In this document: positions 15,538 through 23,352 of the stretch, piece after piece
Layout of the letters: each line of letters starts with the position of its first letter
How positions within the stretch are numbered: position 1 is the stretch's first letter
Made by a program: the position numbers and the translations under genes
Notes under the pieces: model-generated
Databases searched by the model: none
Told to the model about the DNA's origin: nothing
Seen by the model: the letters and a program-made list of their open reading frames with translations, nothing else
NCBI GenBank assembly: GCA_902798605.1
Contig: CADBXH010000037.1
Coordinates: forward strand, 1-29,563
DNA length: 29,563 nucleotides
Source: an uncultured Ruminococcus sp.
GTDB lineage: Bacteria; Bacillota_A; Clostridia; Oscillospirales; Acutalibacteraceae
Reading direction: 5' to 3'

Positions 15538-15572
15538 CACCCGCCTGAAACCGAAATGGTAACAGGCGGGTG
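15538..15572. terminator. Family-2 hairpin, copy 2
   Basis: Perfect stem CACCCGCCTG (15538-15547) with CAGGCGGGTG (15563-15572), and an inner ACC/GGT. On the minus strand it is followed by GTTGTTTTTG, ending the operon whose last gene stops at 15579. Confidence 0.8.
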
Positions 15573-15578
15573 AACATC

Positions 15579-16067
15579 TTACTGTTTATATTTCTTATCC
15601 AATTTCTTTTTCTGCTTTTCGTTTTCTTTCTCCATCCAAGCGAGTACCTTATGGATGTTTTCGTAATAGTCCTTATCGGCATTGCGGTGCTTTTTCTCGA
15701 TGATCGGGTCGATTCTGGAACGGATCGCTTTGCCGTCCAAGTATCCGTTCGCGAGGGTGTAGACTGTTTTGCGGTCGTATATGCCGAGGTTGACGCCGGC
15801 GCAAAAATGCTCGATACGGGCGATATAGCAGCTGACGGTTTTATAAGCCTTTGACTGTGGATTATCTGCAATCTCACGAACATTTGACGGCTGTATTTTA
15901 TTAAGCTCATCAAAGGCTTCATTTTGTAATGTGTTATAAGCGTCAAGCGTATCGCGCCTGCGGTCATGTATGACATTGCGAAAATATGTGAAGCAGGAAA
16001 ATCCTGCGGATACAATCGCCAATACTGCCGAGACGATTGCGATAATAAGCGATACAGTATCGGTCAT
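15579..16067 (-). CDS. DUF4760-like membrane protein
   Basis: 162 residues. One N-terminal membrane segment (about residues 5-30, SLIIAIVSAVLAIVSAGFSC) is followed by a soluble helical region and a Lys-rich tail. The arrangement and motifs (YNTLQNEAFDELNK, IARIEHFCAGVNLGIYD) resemble DUF4760 proteins, of unknown function. Its start overlaps the exonuclease stop by 4 nt (ATGA). Confidence 0.6.
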   Translation of the reverse strand: MTDTVSLIIAIVSAVLAIVSAGFSCFTYFRNVIHDRRRDTLDAYNTLQNEAFDELNKIQPSNVREIADNPQSKAYKTVSCYIARIEHFCAGVNLGIYDRKTVYTLANGYLDGKAIRSRIDPIIEKKHRNADKDYYENIHKVLAWMEKENEKQKKKLDKKYKQ

Positions 16068-16520
16068 CGCTTACTCAACTCCTTCAGCTTGAAATACACG
16101 CCGACATTGGCTTCAGCATCGCACCATGCGCGGTGGGCGGATTGCTGTTCAATGCCGAAGATTTGAGACAGGTATTCGAGCTTGACATTTTCCCAGCCAT
16201 GCGCCTTTTGAAATTGTTTTGCGTAGCGGTAGGTGTCAAAGAACGTGTTTTCCAAACGCACGCCGGCGCGTTTCGCTGCGCGGGTGATGTAATGCAGATC
16301 AGAGCTTTTGATGTTATGCCCTACAAGAGGCAAGTCGCCGATAAAATCCGCAAAGCGGCGGATGATCTCACTGACAGGCGGCTCGTTTGCCACCATTGCG
16401 TCGGTGATGTGAGTAAGCCTTGCTATTCGCGGTACGATTCTTCTACCGGGGTTGCACAGCCAGTCCTCGCGCGCGACAACCTGTCCGTTCACGACCTTGA
16501 CCGCGCCGATCTCGGTGATC
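16064..16520 (-). pseudogene. 3'-5' exonuclease (DnaQ/DEDDh-like) lacking its catalytic N-terminus
   Basis: From ITEIGAVKVVNGQVV onward the frame matches a DEDDh exonuclease: LVGHNIKSSDLHYI in the middle (second catalytic Asp region) and AHRAWCDAEANVGVY near the end with the final His and Asp. The D-x-E strand that should precede ITEIGAV is missing. The sequence jumps directly from the DUF1351 gene (DFDSF) into ITEIG in another frame, at about 16520. The nearest start (TTG at 16531) would give a protein without the first two catalytic acids. I read this as a deletion with frameshift. Confidence 0.7.
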
Positions 16521-17345
16521 AAAGCTGTCAAAGTCCGGCGCTGTCAGCTCAACAAGTTCTCGGGGCATACCATCCTCAATTTCCTCAAAGTCCATGCCGA
16601 GCAACTCAATCTGGCTCATCATCTGCGCCATCTGCTGACGGGTTCCGATCAGCTTCAATACCTTATAGCCGGTGACATTGTCCTCGTCCTCAACGGCTTC
16701 AACCTCTGTTTGCGCCGCGGCTTCGGTCTGCTGTAATGACTTTTGATAGGCTTTCGTTGCCGCCATATCCATACTCTCCATATAGCGGTCGATCAGCGCG
16801 GGCGTTTGGCTGCCGCCTGTTTGCTGAATCGTGCTCAAATCTGCGGAAGCCTGCGCAACTTTCTCACGAACGCCGTCTTGCCAGACCTTCGGCTTTGTCG
16901 AAGCGTTTAGCCACTTTTTATCAATGAATGCTTCCGACTTAAAGAGCAAATCCGCAAGCTCTCCCAAGGGTGCGGAAACGGTTTCGTAATACTGCTTGAT
17001 TTCCGCGCGCCTTTGTGCCTTTCGTTCCGCCTCCATCCGATCGGTAAAGGCCTTGATCTCGGCGAGCGGCTCGTCAATCATGGCAGTAAGCTCCTTGATC
17101 TGCCCCTCCAAAATCAGGTACGGCTCCATATATATCTTTTTGATTTCCTTGCGGCGTTCATCCAGCGCTTTTTTCAGCTTGTTAAGCTTTGCCTTGTCGG
17201 CTTTGGCAAGCTTTAAATTATCCTCGGTGTAAACAAGGTTACGGTAGCTCGCTAACTGCTCAGCCAAATAGCTCTTGATCTCCTCAAAATTCTCAAAACT
17301 CGCAAACCCCGGCGACTGTCGGGTAATGATGATCATTTCGTCCAT
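16443..17345 (-). CDS. DUF1351-family protein with frameshifted tail
   Basis: 300 residues. The long charged helical N-terminal region with a coiled coil (about 20-120) has the look of DUF1351, a phage-associated family often near recombination proteins. The C-terminal ELTAPDFDSF at about residue 275 is followed by an Arg-rich out-of-frame tail ending at 16443. GGAGG precedes the ATG at 17345. It is first in a minus-strand operon with the exonuclease remnant and the DUF4760-like gene. The body of the protein appears intact; only the last ~25 residues are abnormal. Confidence 0.65.
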   Translation of the reverse strand: MDEMIIITRQSPGFASFENFEEIKSYLAEQLASYRNLVYTEDNLKLAKADKAKLNKLKKALDERRKEIKKIYMEPYLILEGQIKELTAMIDEPLAEIKAFTDRMEAERKAQRRAEIKQYYETVSAPLGELADLLFKSEAFIDKKWLNASTKPKVWQDGVREKVAQASADLSTIQQTGGSQTPALIDRYMESMDMAATKAYQKSLQQTEAAAQTEVEAVEDEDNVTGYKVLKLIGTRQQMAQMMSQIELLGMDFEEIEDGMPRELVELTAPDFDSFDHRDRRGQGRERTGCRARGLAVQPR

Positions 17346-17380
17346 CTTACTGCCTCCATTTCGTATTTTTTACTAAAACC

Positions 17381-17409
17381 ATTATACGATGTTGCCCACG
17401 CTATTGCAA
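17381..17409 (-). promoter_or_regulatory. Promoter of the DUF1351 operon
   Basis: On the minus strand TTGCAA (17404-17409) and TATAAT (17381-17386) are 17 nt apart, 36 nt upstream of the start codon. It is unlike the TA-spacer module promoters. Confidence 0.6.
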
Positions 17410-17460
17410 GCAGATTGCGAGCTTTTTAGACAATAATTTTTGTAAAACTTTTGACTTTAT

Positions 17461-17482
17461 GGTGCTGTGGTTTTGCGGCACC
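17461..17482. terminator. Cassette-module hairpin, copy C (left arm truncated)
   Basis: Only GGTGC (17461-17465) of the left arm remains, pairing with GCACC (17478-17482); the full right arm GCACCTCGG persists. The sequence to the left (TTTTGACTTTAT) is unrelated, so a junction lies at about 17460. Confidence 0.65.
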
Positions 17483-17507
17483 TCGGACGTTTTTGTCGGA
17501 TTTGTGC

Positions 17508-17536
17508 TTGACTTGATATATGTTTAAATATATAAT
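17508..17536 (+). promoter_or_regulatory. Cassette-module promoter, copy C
   Basis: TTGACT (17508-17513) and TATAAT (17531-17536) with a 17-nt TA-rich spacer, almost identical to copy E at 20090. Confidence 0.75.
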
Positions 17537-17597
17537 TGATACAGGGGTTTTCTGCGTTTCGGAGAATTCCAAATAAATCGATATTAGGAGGATCATA

Positions 17598-18137
17598 ATG
17601 GCAGACTTTACTACTGTAATCACTGTAAAAGGAACAACGGAAGAATTATTTAACATTTTGAAACGATTGGTTGACTATACGGATAAGTCTTCCGGTAAAC
17701 CGTATTTGGGATCCGTTGATGTAAGCAACAAAGATAATCAGAAGGTATTACATTTTACCGATCTCAGATTAACAGTTCCATCAAATGAAGAGATTGAAAA
17801 AGCTGCTATCAGCTTGGACGGAGCGATGGAGATCGTTGCCGCAGGACCGTACGGGAGATTCGGAATTCTTGAAGAAGTGCCTTTGTTGGAAGATCTAGCC
17901 GAGGCTGCACCTCATTGCACTTTTGTCGGTGAAATAGAAGGCTTTAACGCCGGCGGAGATCAAGAGGAAAAAGGCGAGTTGAAAAACGGTAGGTTGCACC
18001 TTTACTATATGCTGCCGCATGACGATGAGGATTGGGACGATGACGATGATGACAATTTTGATGAAGAGGATGAGATCGAATGGGACGAAGAAGCAATTTA
18101 TGATCCAATCAACAAAGAATACGAGGATGAAGAATAA
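17598..18137 (+). CDS. Acidic hypothetical protein, 179 residues
   Basis: Start supported by AGGAGG. The N-terminus (ITVKGTTEELFNILKRLVDY), the AAGPYGRFG segment at ~90-98, AAPHCTFVGEIEGF at ~111-124, GELKNGRLHLYY and the terminal YDPINKEYEDE all align with the larger protein at 20190, so the two are paralogs. The last ~45 residues are an extreme acidic tail (WDDDDDDNFDEEDE). It is predicted to be soluble and intracellular. Function unknown; a DNA-mimic or inhibitor role is speculation based on charge alone. Confidence 0.8.
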   Translation: MADFTTVITVKGTTEELFNILKRLVDYTDKSSGKPYLGSVDVSNKDNQKVLHFTDLRLTVPSNEEIEKAAISLDGAMEIVAAGPYGRFGILEEVPLLEDLAEAAPHCTFVGEIEGFNAGGDQEEKGELKNGRLHLYYMLPHDDEDWDDDDDDNFDEEDEIEWDEEAIYDPINKEYEDEE

Positions 18138-18181
18138 CGTAAACGATTGATTGAGAAAACCGATTGATATGAAATAAGAAT

Positions 18182-18216
18182 CCCCACCGCATATCTCAAC
18201 AGATACGGCGGTGGGG
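18182..18216. terminator. Bidirectional terminator
   Basis: CCCCACCGC (18182-18190) plus TATCT pair with AGATA and GGCGGTGGGG (to 18216), giving a long GC-rich stem with a 4-nt loop. It lies between the convergent genes at 17598 and 18230. Confidence 0.85.
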
Positions 18217-18229
18217 ATGTTTTGTTATA

Positions 18230-19480
18230 TTATATGATCCACGCAGGGACATACCAGTTCTTGCGGTCGATGGGGATGAGATCGGACGCAAGGCAGACGA
18301 CCGCGCCTGTTCCGATGGTTGTTTTCAGGTGCGACGTGCCGGATTCATCCGGTTCTTTCTCGATCGGTTTCAGAACGGAAAAGTTCTTTGTCGCGTTAGC
18401 CGGAGAGGTTCCCTTTTTGATCTCGATCGGGTAAACCGCGCCGTCTTGATAGATGATCAGGTCGATTTCTTTTTTGTTGCTGTCGCGGTAGAAATACAGC
18501 GGCGGACGTTTGCCTGCGTTCAAGTAGCTTTTCCATATTTCGGACACCACCCATGTCTCGAAGAAAGCGCCTGCCATCGCGCTGTTTTCCAAAACCATCG
18601 CGCTGCCCCAGCCCATCAGATGGGCGCACAGTCCGGTATCTAAAAAATACATCCGCGGCGCTTTGATGACGCGCTTGAGGGCATTGTTTGAATAGGGCTC
18701 AATCAGCCCGACGACGCCGCAGGACACGAGGATCGACAGCCACTTTTTTGCCGTCGGCGCCGAAACGCCTGCCTCCTGCGCGAGCGCTTCATAATTCACA
18801 TTAGTCGCCGTCCGCGCCGCCACGATACGGATAAAATTCAGGTAGGCTGTTTCATCCGCCACCTGCTCCAAATCACGAATATCACGGCTGAGATAGGTGT
18901 CGAGATAGCTCTCAAAATACAGTTCGCGGTTGATGTTTTCGATCTCGTATAAACGCGGCATAGAGCCCTTAAAAATGCGCTCAAATACCTCCGTGACTGT
19001 TTTTGATTTTGAGTCGGCAAGGCGTTCCGTCAGCTTTGGAATGTCCACCGTAAAAGGTTCGGGATGCCGTCCGTCGATCTCGGCAGAGCTCAGTCCCAGC
19101 ATCGGCACGATACCGGCGCGACCGGCGAGAGATTCGGTAACGTTCTTCATCATACGGAACATCTGTGAGCCGGTCAACCAGAAGTCGCCCGTCCGCTTGC
19201 GCTGATCTACGATGATCTTGATATAAGGAAAAAGCTGCGGCGCGTACTGTACCTCGTCAATCAGTACAGGCGGCGAATAACGCTGCAAAAACAGCTCCGG
19301 ATCCGTCTGCGCCAATGCGCGAATGGTAGGGTTATCCAGACTGACGCGCTTGCGCTCCGGCTCTGCCATACGTTCCAGCAAAGTGGACTTCCCGACCTGA
19401 CGCGGCCCGGTCACTAATAGCACCGGAAATGTATCGCTGATACTGCGCACGGTTTTTTCAATCGTCCGCTCATAATACAT
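18230..19480 (-). CDS. AAA ATPase with DUF4143 domain
   Basis: 416 residues from the ATG at 19480, which has GAGGTG 6 nt upstream; the alternative ATG at 19486 abuts that site. The AAA_14 domain has Walker A GPRQVGKST (~25-33), Walker B VLIDEVQ (~72-78) and sensor FWLTGSQ. The C-terminal DUF4143 region has FYRDSNKKEIDLII and PIEIKKG, a PD-(D/E)xK-nuclease-like pattern (D...E-x-K). Common in bacterial accessory regions; biological role unclear. It is a single gene with its own promoter. Confidence 0.92.
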   Translation of the reverse strand: MYYERTIEKTVRSISDTFPVLLVTGPRQVGKSTLLERMAEPERKRVSLDNPTIRALAQTDPELFLQRYSPPVLIDEVQYAPQLFPYIKIIVDQRKRTGDFWLTGSQMFRMMKNVTESLAGRAGIVPMLGLSSAEIDGRHPEPFTVDIPKLTERLADSKSKTVTEVFERIFKGSMPRLYEIENINRELYFESYLDTYLSRDIRDLEQVADETAYLNFIRIVAARTATNVNYEALAQEAGVSAPTAKKWLSILVSCGVVGLIEPYSNNALKRVIKAPRMYFLDTGLCAHLMGWGSAMVLENSAMAGAFFETWVVSEIWKSYLNAGKRPPLYFYRDSNKKEIDLIIYQDGAVYPIEIKKGTSPANATKNFSVLKPIEKEPDESGTSHLKTTIGTGAVVCLASDLIPIDRKNWYVPAWII

Positions 19481-19502
19481 ATACATCACCTCAATTTATG
19501 CA

Positions 19503-19551
19503 AATCTATACTTACACTTTAGATTTTACTAAAATTTTAATTTATTGTCAA
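19503..19551 (-). promoter_or_regulatory. Promoter and possible operator of the DUF4143 ATPase
   Basis: On the minus strand TTGACA (19546-19551) and TAAAAT (19523-19528) are 17 nt apart. Overlapping and just downstream is an inverted repeat AATCTA...TAGATT (19503-19508 / 19520-19525), suitably placed for a repressor; no regulator is identified. Confidence 0.55.
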
Positions 19552-19613
19552 TATAGTTTTTGCCTTTTGTTGCGAAGAAAAACAAAAAAAGAATGGTCGG
19601 AATAAGTACGCCG

Positions 19614-19645
19614 CCCGAGGTGCTGTGGTTTTGCGTCACCTTGGG
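19614..19645. terminator. Cassette-module hairpin, copy D
   Basis: CCCGAGGTGC with GTCACCTTGGG; the right arm carries two substitutions, one compatible with a G-U pair. Confidence 0.65.
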
Positions 19646-19674
19646 TGTTTTTGACTATATTCCGCAAAAATATC

Positions 19675-19701
19675 TTGACTTGATATATATATATATATAA
19701 T
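19675..19701 (+). promoter_or_regulatory. Cassette-module promoter, copy D
   Basis: TTGACT (19675-19680) and TATAAT (19696-19701) with a 15-nt spacer made of TA repeats, shorter than the other copies. Confidence 0.7.
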
Positions 19702-19754
19702 GGATTCAGTGGGTACTGCCTGCTGGAAACATACTAAAAAGGAGATCATACGCT

Positions 19755-20027
19755 ATGAAAGAATTATTGAGATTTTGGAGCTTTATTACAAACAACTGCG
19801 ACGAAGAAACCGTAGAAGAGTTATTAGAGAATTATGAATTTGATGCTGACACTTTCTCCGAGAAAAAACTATCTGTACTATCAGATGAAGAAATCGATTC
19901 GCTTTTTGGAGATCTTATAGGTCTTTACATGGATGCTTCAGGCACAGATAACCTAGGAGATGTTTACGAGGTGCTGGTTACAGAAGTGAATATGAGCGAA
20001 GAACGAGCAAGCAAGTTACTTTCCTAA
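19755..20027 (+). CDS. Small acidic hypothetical protein, 90 residues
   Basis: All-helical, acidic, no membrane segment. It aligns end to end with the minus-strand protein at 26588: KELLRFWSFITNNCDEETVE with KETIKKFWEYVNQTCNQNSIE, then ENYEFD with EENEFD, and similar C-termini. AAAAGGAGA precedes the ATG. It is transcribed from module promoter D and is followed within 12 nt by module hairpin E. Confidence 0.75.
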   Translation: MKELLRFWSFITNNCDEETVEELLENYEFDADTFSEKKLSVLSDEEIDSLFGDLIGLYMDASGTDNLGDVYEVLVTEVNMSEERASKLLS

Positions 20028-20038
20028 TTCAAATGCTG

Positions 20039-20070
20039 CCCGAGGTGCTGAGGTTTTGCGGCACCTCGGG
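20039..20070. terminator. Cassette-module hairpin, copy E
   Basis: Perfect stem CCCGAGGTGC (20039-20048) with GCACCTCGGG (20061-20070), then TATTTTTG. Confidence 0.8.
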
Positions 20071-20089
20071 TATTTTTGTCGATTTTTGC

Positions 20090-20118
20090 TTGACTTGGTA
20101 TATGTATAAATATATAAT
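20090..20118 (+). promoter_or_regulatory. Cassette-module promoter, copy E
   Basis: TTGACT (20090-20095) and TATAAT (20113-20118), 17-nt spacer. Confidence 0.75.
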
Positions 20119-20189
20119 TGTTACAGGAGTTTACCAAGGTGATTCAGATAAACTCCGCATAATTATTTCGTATCGTCAGGAGGTAAACT

Positions 20190-20999
20190 ATGTCAGCAGA
20201 TTTAAACACAGAAATAACTATGAAAGGTACCGAGGAAGAATTGTTCTCCCTTGTAAAAGTGATTCAATCTTTTGAGACTGAAAAGTATGAACAGTATAAT
20301 ACGAAACATGATTGTGGTTATATCGAGTTTTGCAGAATCATAGAAGGAGAAGCCGATTTTAGCAAAACACAATCGAACGGAAAATCTCTCGAAGAACTAT
20401 CAGATGAGGATATTCACTCGCTGATTTCAAAAGCAAATGGCGAAATCAGAATATTAGCGAGTGGTCCGTACGGTGTATTTTTTAATATATCTGAGGTTGA
20501 ACTCTTTCAAGAGATGGCATGTGCTGCTCCTACAGCGTATTTTAACGGCTTTTCTTCCGGATTTGTGACGGGTGCAGATGTATCACTTACCGGAGAACTC
20601 AAGGAAGGCATACTGTATTTAACAGAATATAATATGCCTGATGAAGCGATCCCGGAAATATATGCAGATGAAATAAAGAAGGTATTGCCGCGTTCTGAAT
20701 TTTGTTCCTTGTTCAAGGTAAATGAAGATGAGTTCGACGACGAGTGTTACCGCGATTTTATTATGGATACAAGCTATGAGGGTTTTCCTGAACTCGACTA
20801 TGAGGTATTTCTCGACTATTGCGACGCATCTGAAATAGACGAAGAAGAGTACGAAAAAGCAATTGAAATACTTCACAGCAAGAAGATCATTGAAATGGAT
20901 GATTTCAGAGATAATATTGATATCAATGAATACTCCGAGCACGGCACATATGATCCTATCAAAAAGAAATACACATGGGATAATAATGAAGATAATTGA
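20190..20999 (+). CDS. Acidic hypothetical protein, 269 residues (paralog of the 17598 protein)
   Basis: CAGGAGG lies upstream of the ATG. Residues 1-160 align with the 17598 product: ITMKGTEEELFSLVKVI, ASGPYGVFFNISEVELFQ, AAPTAYFNGFSSGF and LTGELKEGILYLTEY. An extra acidic region (~170-245; EIDEEEYEKAIEILHSKK) precedes a matching tail, TYDPIKKKYTWDNNEDN. The two genes look like a duplicated domain with a variable insert. Function unknown. Confidence 0.8.
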   Translation: MSADLNTEITMKGTEEELFSLVKVIQSFETEKYEQYNTKHDCGYIEFCRIIEGEADFSKTQSNGKSLEELSDEDIHSLISKANGEIRILASGPYGVFFNISEVELFQEMACAAPTAYFNGFSSGFVTGADVSLTGELKEGILYLTEYNMPDEAIPEIYADEIKKVLPRSEFCSLFKVNEDEFDDECYRDFIMDTSYEGFPELDYEVFLDYCDASEIDEEEYEKAIEILHSKKIIEMDDFRDNIDINEYSEHGTYDPIKKKYTWDNNEDN

Positions 21000-21077
21000 G
21001 ATGAAGAAGACTGTGATGATGAAAACTAAAGCTGTCGCAAATCTCCGACATCTTGTCGAAATTTACCTGAATTGCTA

Positions 21078-21106
21078 TTGATTATTGAATAAAAAGTTGA
21101 TATAAT
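21078..21106 (+). promoter_or_regulatory. Promoter of the WYL-SbcDC operon
   Basis: TTGATT (21078-21083) and TATAAT (21101-21106), 17-nt spacer, 26 nt before a leader ATG. Confidence 0.6.
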
Positions 21107-21131
21107 ATACAAGAGAATACAGGAAGGGACT

Positions 21132-21182
21132 ATGGAACAGATGAAAACTGCTGCCATGGCCCTTTTTGCTTTTTGGAGGTAA
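21132..21182 (+). CDS. Possible 16-residue leader peptide
   Basis: MEQMKTAAMALFAFWR, preceded by the strong site AGGAAGGGA (21121-21129). Its last codons (TGG AGG TAA) contain the GGAGGT ribosome site of the WYL gene, and its stop is 3 nt before that ATG. This geometry suggests translational coupling or leader control of the operon. Confidence 0.45.
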   Translation: MEQMKTAAMALFAFWR

Positions 21183-21185
21183 TCT

Positions 21186-22166
21186 ATGGAAAGCGACGGA
21201 AAACTGCGTTTACTGAGACTTTTGGAGATATTGCAAACCGAGAGCGACGAACAGCACCCGATTTCGATCGCGGAAATCACGGAGATGATGAAAGAACGCT
21301 GGGGACTTGACGCGTATCGCATTACGGTTCAAAAGGATATTGAGGCGCTGCGGACGGCAGGATATGAGATCGAAACCATTCGCACCACGCAAAACCGCTA
21401 TTACCTTACCTCCCGACCCTTTGAGCTGCCGGAGTTGAAGCTCCTGCTGGACGCGGTGGAGTCGTCGAAGTTCATCACACAGAAAAAGAGCCGTATTCTG
21501 GCTTCAAAGCTTCTGACGCTGACCAGCCGACACAATGCGGCGGGACTCAAGCGCAATATCTCGATCGCCGACCGCATCAAGCCGAAGAATGAGCACATCT
21601 ATTATTTTATCGACGCGATCAATGAGGCGATCAATACCAAGCGTAAAATATCCTTCCGCTACTTTGCCTATACGCCTGCAAAAAAGAAAGCGCTCAAAAA
21701 TGACGGTATTTACTATATTCTAAGCCCCTATACGCTGACATGGAACGGCGATTGCTATTATGTTGTCGGCTGGTCGGATAAGCACGGTAAGGTCGCTACC
21801 TTCCGCGTGGATCGCATTTTTGAAACGCCGAGGATTTTGCCCGATAAAGCTGTCCCCCGACCGAAGGATTACAGCATTGCTGACTTCGCGGAAAAAGCGT
21901 TTCAGCTATTTGACGCAGACCGCACCGAGGTAACGCTGCTGTGCGACGCGGCTGCGATGAACTCTGTTATGGATCACTTCGGAGATCATGCCAAAACAAC
22001 GCCTGTTGATGACAACACCTTCCGCCTTGTTGCAGAGGTCTCCCTCAGCCCGACCTTCTTCGCGTGGGTGTTCCAGTTCGGCGGTAAGGTCAAAATCCTT
22101 GAGCCGGAAGAAGCAATTGAGAAGTATCAGGAAATGATTCAGGCAGGAAGGAAAATACTACAATAA
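21186..22166 (+). CDS. WYL-domain transcriptional regulator
   Basis: 326 residues. An N-terminal helix-turn-helix (about 1-65; ISIAEITEMMKERWGLDAYR...VQKDIEAL) is followed by the WYL core (about 140-215), including RKISFRYFAY, YILSPYTLTWNGDCYYVVGW and a regulatory C-terminal extension to ~325. WYL proteins bind DNA and sense nucleic-acid ligands or DNA damage, and often control defence or repair genes. Directly upstream of sbcDC, it probably regulates them. Confidence 0.92.
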   Translation: MESDGKLRLLRLLEILQTESDEQHPISIAEITEMMKERWGLDAYRITVQKDIEALRTAGYEIETIRTTQNRYYLTSRPFELPELKLLLDAVESSKFITQKKSRILASKLLTLTSRHNAAGLKRNISIADRIKPKNEHIYYFIDAINEAINTKRKISFRYFAYTPAKKKALKNDGIYYILSPYTLTWNGDCYYVVGWSDKHGKVATFRVDRIFETPRILPDKAVPRPKDYSIADFAEKAFQLFDADRTEVTLLCDAAAMNSVMDHFGDHAKTTPVDDNTFRLVAEVSLSPTFFAWVFQFGGKVKILEPEEAIEKYQEMIQAGRKILQ

Positions 22167-22184
22167 ATTTAATAAGTCATTAAA

Positions 22185-22199
22185 TGATAATATTTATCA
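22185..22199. promoter_or_regulatory. Candidate operator in the WYL-sbcD gap
   Basis: Inverted repeat TGATAA (22185-22190) and TTATCA (22194-22199), 3-nt spacer, just upstream of the AAAGGAG of sbcD. Could bind the WYL regulator or be chance AT-rich symmetry. Confidence 0.3.
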
Positions 22200-22212
22200 C
22201 AAAGGAGTTCCT

Positions 22213-23352
22213 ATGAAATTTATCCATTTATCCGACCTTCATATCGGCAAACGCGTCAATGAGTTTTCGATGATCGAGGATCAGGAATATATCTTAAAAC
22301 AAATACTGAAAATCATTGACGACGAAGCGCCCGACGGCGTGATCATTGCCGGCGATGTTTATGACAAGTCCGTGCCGTCCGCCGAGGCGGTCGAGCTGTT
22401 TGACGATTTCATCGTGCGGCTTTCCAAGCGAGATCTGCCGGTGTATATCATCAGCGGCAACCACGACTCACCCGAACGGCTGGCGTTCGGCAACCGCCTT
22501 ATGGCGTCAAGCGGCATTCATTTTTCATCGGTTTACAACGGAAAAACCGAGCGCTTTGAGCTGGCAGACGAATACGGAACGACGGCGATCTATATGCTGC
22601 CATTTGTTAAGCCGTCGCACATCAGGCGCTTTTATCCCGACGACAAAATCGAGTCCTACACCGATGCGATCGAGGTCGCTGTGCGTGAGATGCACATCAA
22701 CCGAGACGATCGAAATATTATCATCACCCACCAGTTTGTCACAGGCGCGGAACGCTCTGATTCCGAGGATATCTCCGTCGGCGGCACTGATAATGTGGAT
22801 GCTTCTGCCTTTGACAGCTTTGATTACGTCGCGCTCGGTCATATCCACCGTCCGCAAAATGTCGGAAGCGAAACCATCCGATACTGCGGCTCGCCGCTGA
22901 AATACTCCTTCTCCGAGTCTCCCTACGAGAAGTCTGTGACCGTAGTGGAACTGAAAGAAAAGGGAAATACGTCGGTGCGCACCGTTCCGCTCACTCCCAT
23001 GAGAGATATGGTCGAGCTGAAGGGCACGTATGAAGAACTGACCTTAAAGAGCTTTTACGAAAACACCTCCTACCGCGAGGACTATGTACATATCACGCTG
23101 ACCGACGAAGAGGATATTCCCGACGTGGTGCAAAAGCTGCGAGTCATTTACCGCAACCTGATGAAGCTGGATTACGACAACAAGCGCACGCGTAATCAGA
23201 CGGAAATCAACGGCGCGGAGGACGTAGCGGTAAAAACACCGCTCGAATTGTTCGCGGAATTCTATGAGCAGCAAAACGGCGCGGAAATGTCTGACGAGCA
23301 GGCAAAGTATATGGAAGCGCTGATCGAGAAAATTTGGGAGGAACAGGCATGA
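22213..23352 (+). CDS. sbcD: Exonuclease subunit SbcD
   Basis: 379 residues, the calcineurin-like phosphoesterase nuclease of the SbcCD (Mre11-Rad50-like) complex. Metal motifs: HLSDLHIGK (5-13), IIAGDVYDK (~45-53), ISGNHDSPERL (~80-90), THQF and LGHIHRPQ. SbcCD processes DNA hairpins, cruciforms and protein-blocked ends. The start has AAAGGAG upstream. Its TGA overlaps the sbcC ATG (ATGA), matching the 1:1 coupling usual for this pair. Confidence 0.96.
   Translation: MKFIHLSDLHIGKRVNEFSMIEDQEYILKQILKIIDDEAPDGVIIAGDVYDKSVPSAEAVELFDDFIVRLSKRDLPVYIISGNHDSPERLAFGNRLMASSGIHFSSVYNGKTERFELADEYGTTAIYMLPFVKPSHIRRFYPDDKIESYTDAIEVAVREMHINRDDRNIIITHQFVTGAERSDSEDISVGGTDNVDASAFDSFDYVALGHIHRPQNVGSETIRYCGSPLKYSFSESPYEKSVTVVELKEKGNTSVRTVPLTPMRDMVELKGTYEELTLKSFYENTSYREDYVHITLTDEEDIPDVVQKLRVIYRNLMKLDYDNKRTRNQTEINGAEDVAVKTPLELFAEFYEQQNGAEMSDEQAKYMEALIEKIWEEQA

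Noticed and set aside
12686..20070. Classical integron attC sites
   Set aside because: The hairpins lack the R/L box pattern with RYYYAAC, are followed by T runs and promoters, and no integron integrase is present.
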